From: JAGVSR01 sp963825555
GTDB lineage: Bacteria > Pseudomonadota > Alphaproteobacteria > Rhizobiales > Hyphomicrobiaceae
NCBI GenBank assembly: GCA_963825555.1
Contig: CAWGTZ010000009.1
Span: 62,001 to 126,000 of the forward strand
Length of the DNA stretch: 64,000 bases
Direction of reading: 5' to 3'
Shown: positions 63,008 through 64,000 of the stretch, one piece after another
Layout: every line of letters begins with the position of its first letter
Numbering within the stretch: position 1 is the first letter of the stretch
Made by a program: the position numbers and the translations under genes
The notes under the pieces: generated by a model
The model's database searches: none
What the model was told of the DNA's origin: nothing
Seen by the model: only the letters and a program-made list of their open reading frames with translations

Positions 63008-64000
63008 CTAGCGAGTCGATAGCGCGTCGAGCACGACGGTGAAGGCCGAGCCTTTGCCGACTTCAGAGGTGATCTCGATTTCCCCCCGGTGGCGATTGAG
63101 GATGTGCTTCACGATGGCCAGTCCGAGCCCGGTGCCGCCCCGCTCCCGGCTGCGGGCGGTATCGACCCGGTAGAACCGCTCCGTAAGGCGCGGCAGGTGC
63201 TCCGGCGCGATTCCGGGCCCGTCGTCGGTCACGCGGATCAGGATATGCCCGTTGTTGCGGCCTTTGGGCCCGGGCTTGCGCTCCACCGCCACTTCGACCC
63301 GTCCGCCGCTGCGTCCGTACTTGATGGCGTTGTGCACGAGGTTCTGGACGACCTGCTCCAGCTCGTCTTTGTCTCCCCGCACGTTCATGGGGCCCTCTGG
63401 GGGAACGAAGATCAACCGGGTGTCGGCCTCGTCGGCGAGCGGTTCGAGCCCGCGCAGAACCTCGGCAACGACCTCTCCCATTTCCACCACGCCCTCGGGC
63501 ATCAGGTGAGCGCGCATCTCGATGCGGCTGAGGGAAAGGAGATCGTCCAGGATGCGGTTCATGCGACCGGCCTGCGCTTCCATAATGGACAGAAAGCGCT
63601 TTCTGGCCTCAGCGTCGCCGCGCGCGGGGCCCTGCAGCGTCTCGATGAACCCCTTGATGGAAGCCAGTGGCGTCCGCAGCTCATGGCTGGCATTGGCAAT
63701 GAAATCCGACCGCAATTGGGCCAGTCGCGCCTGTTCGCTCGTGTCGCGGAACTGCAGCAGGATCATGCTGCCGTCCGTCAGCAAGCTGCCCGTGACGAGG
63801 AATCGCTGGCCGCGGAGCATGCTCTCGGAAATCTCCGCGGTATCCGTCCGGCCGCGCTGCGTAACCCGTTCAACGAGGCGGATGAAATCGGGATTCGCGG
63901 CTCACCATTGTGAGCGGTTGGCCAGTCGCAAGCCCAGGAAACAGATGCACAGCGTGCGGATTGCAGGCGGTCACGCGGCGTTGCGGGTCCACAAGAATGG
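63008..64000 (-). CDS. phoR: PhoR, phosphate-regulon sensor kinase, partial and frameshifted
   Basis: The C-terminal part of a histidine kinase entering from the right edge. The PAS-type region reads ILVDPQRRVTACNPHAV and PLTMVSR; then an extra base near 63896 shifts the frame to a TGA-bounded frame that resumes NPDFIRLVERV and RFLVTGSLLTDGSMIL. The kinase core follows: phospho-His in NASHELRTPLASIKGF, the N-box VVQNLVHNAIKYG, and the G-boxes VTDDGPGIAPEHL and GGTGLGLAIVKHIL. PhoR phosphorylates PhoB. The N-terminal membrane part is outside the window. It precedes pstS by 156 bases. Confidence 0.92.

Overview
This 64 kb window comes from the chromosome of a GC-rich alphaproteobacterium. A Hyphomicrobiales (Rhizobiales) member is most likely. 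The evidence is the linked glnA-glnB-nnr block, the phoR-pstSCAB-phoU-phoB order, an EipA/DUF1134 envelope protein, YkuD L,D-transpeptidases, a phasin, a DUF1489 protein and many small secreted proteins of alphaproteobacterial type. Most of the window is ordinary chromosomal sequence. I see no phage, insertion sequence, CRISPR array, origin or toxin-antitoxin pair. The only RNA gene I can support is tRNA-Leu(GAG) at 11661-11745.

Layout. 0-10 kb: 5' end of a D-Ala-D-Ala carboxypeptidase, a phasin with a clear promoter, clpS-clpA, small secreted proteins, a duplicated-domain protein and a biotin-dependent acyl-CoA carboxylase alpha subunit with a one-base frameshift. 9-20 kb: a LysR regulator, a 45-aa histone H1-like protein, lipB, tRNA-Leu, two polysaccharide deacetylases, mgtE and several envelope or unknown proteins. 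19.8-22.5 kb: a three-gene unit of a DUF1489 protein, a HisC-like aminotransferase and a flavoprotein of the type fused to SelD elsewhere. 22.5-30 kb: a TadD-like TPR lipoprotein, a GST, pepA overlapping an NlpC/P60 peptidase, a DUF4846-like protein, a long non-coding-looking stretch with a possible unannotated transcript, and a GT4 glycosyltransferase. 30-38 kb: glnA and glnB behind a good sigma-54 promoter, nnr, a TPR protein and a photolyase. 38-43 kb: two L,D-transpeptidases, EipA, a decayed third polysaccharide deacetylase, a Cys-rich-repeat protein and a ferredoxin-NADP reductase.

43.6-55.5 kb is a tightly packed nine-gene minus-strand operon facing a TetR gene: spuC-like, puuD, puuA, puuC, gabD, gcdH, gabT, an omega-amino-acid:pyruvate aminotransferase and mmsA. 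Together the products could catabolise C4 polyamines through GABA to succinate, C5 diamines through 5-aminovalerate to glutaryl-CoA and crotonyl-CoA, and C3 beta-alanine through malonate semialdehyde to acetyl-CoA. This is the most distinctive system here. The families are known; the combination in one operon is what deserves checking.

56.5-64 kb is the phosphate block phoR-pstS-pstC-pstA-pstB-phoU-phoB on the minus strand. pstS and phoR each carry a single-base insertion. These two and the pccA insertion all lie in or beside a GANTC site, the CcrM methylation motif of alphaproteobacteria. That pattern suggests modification-related sequencing error rather than three dead core genes. The third polysaccharide deacetylase has several independent lesions and looks like a real pseudogene.
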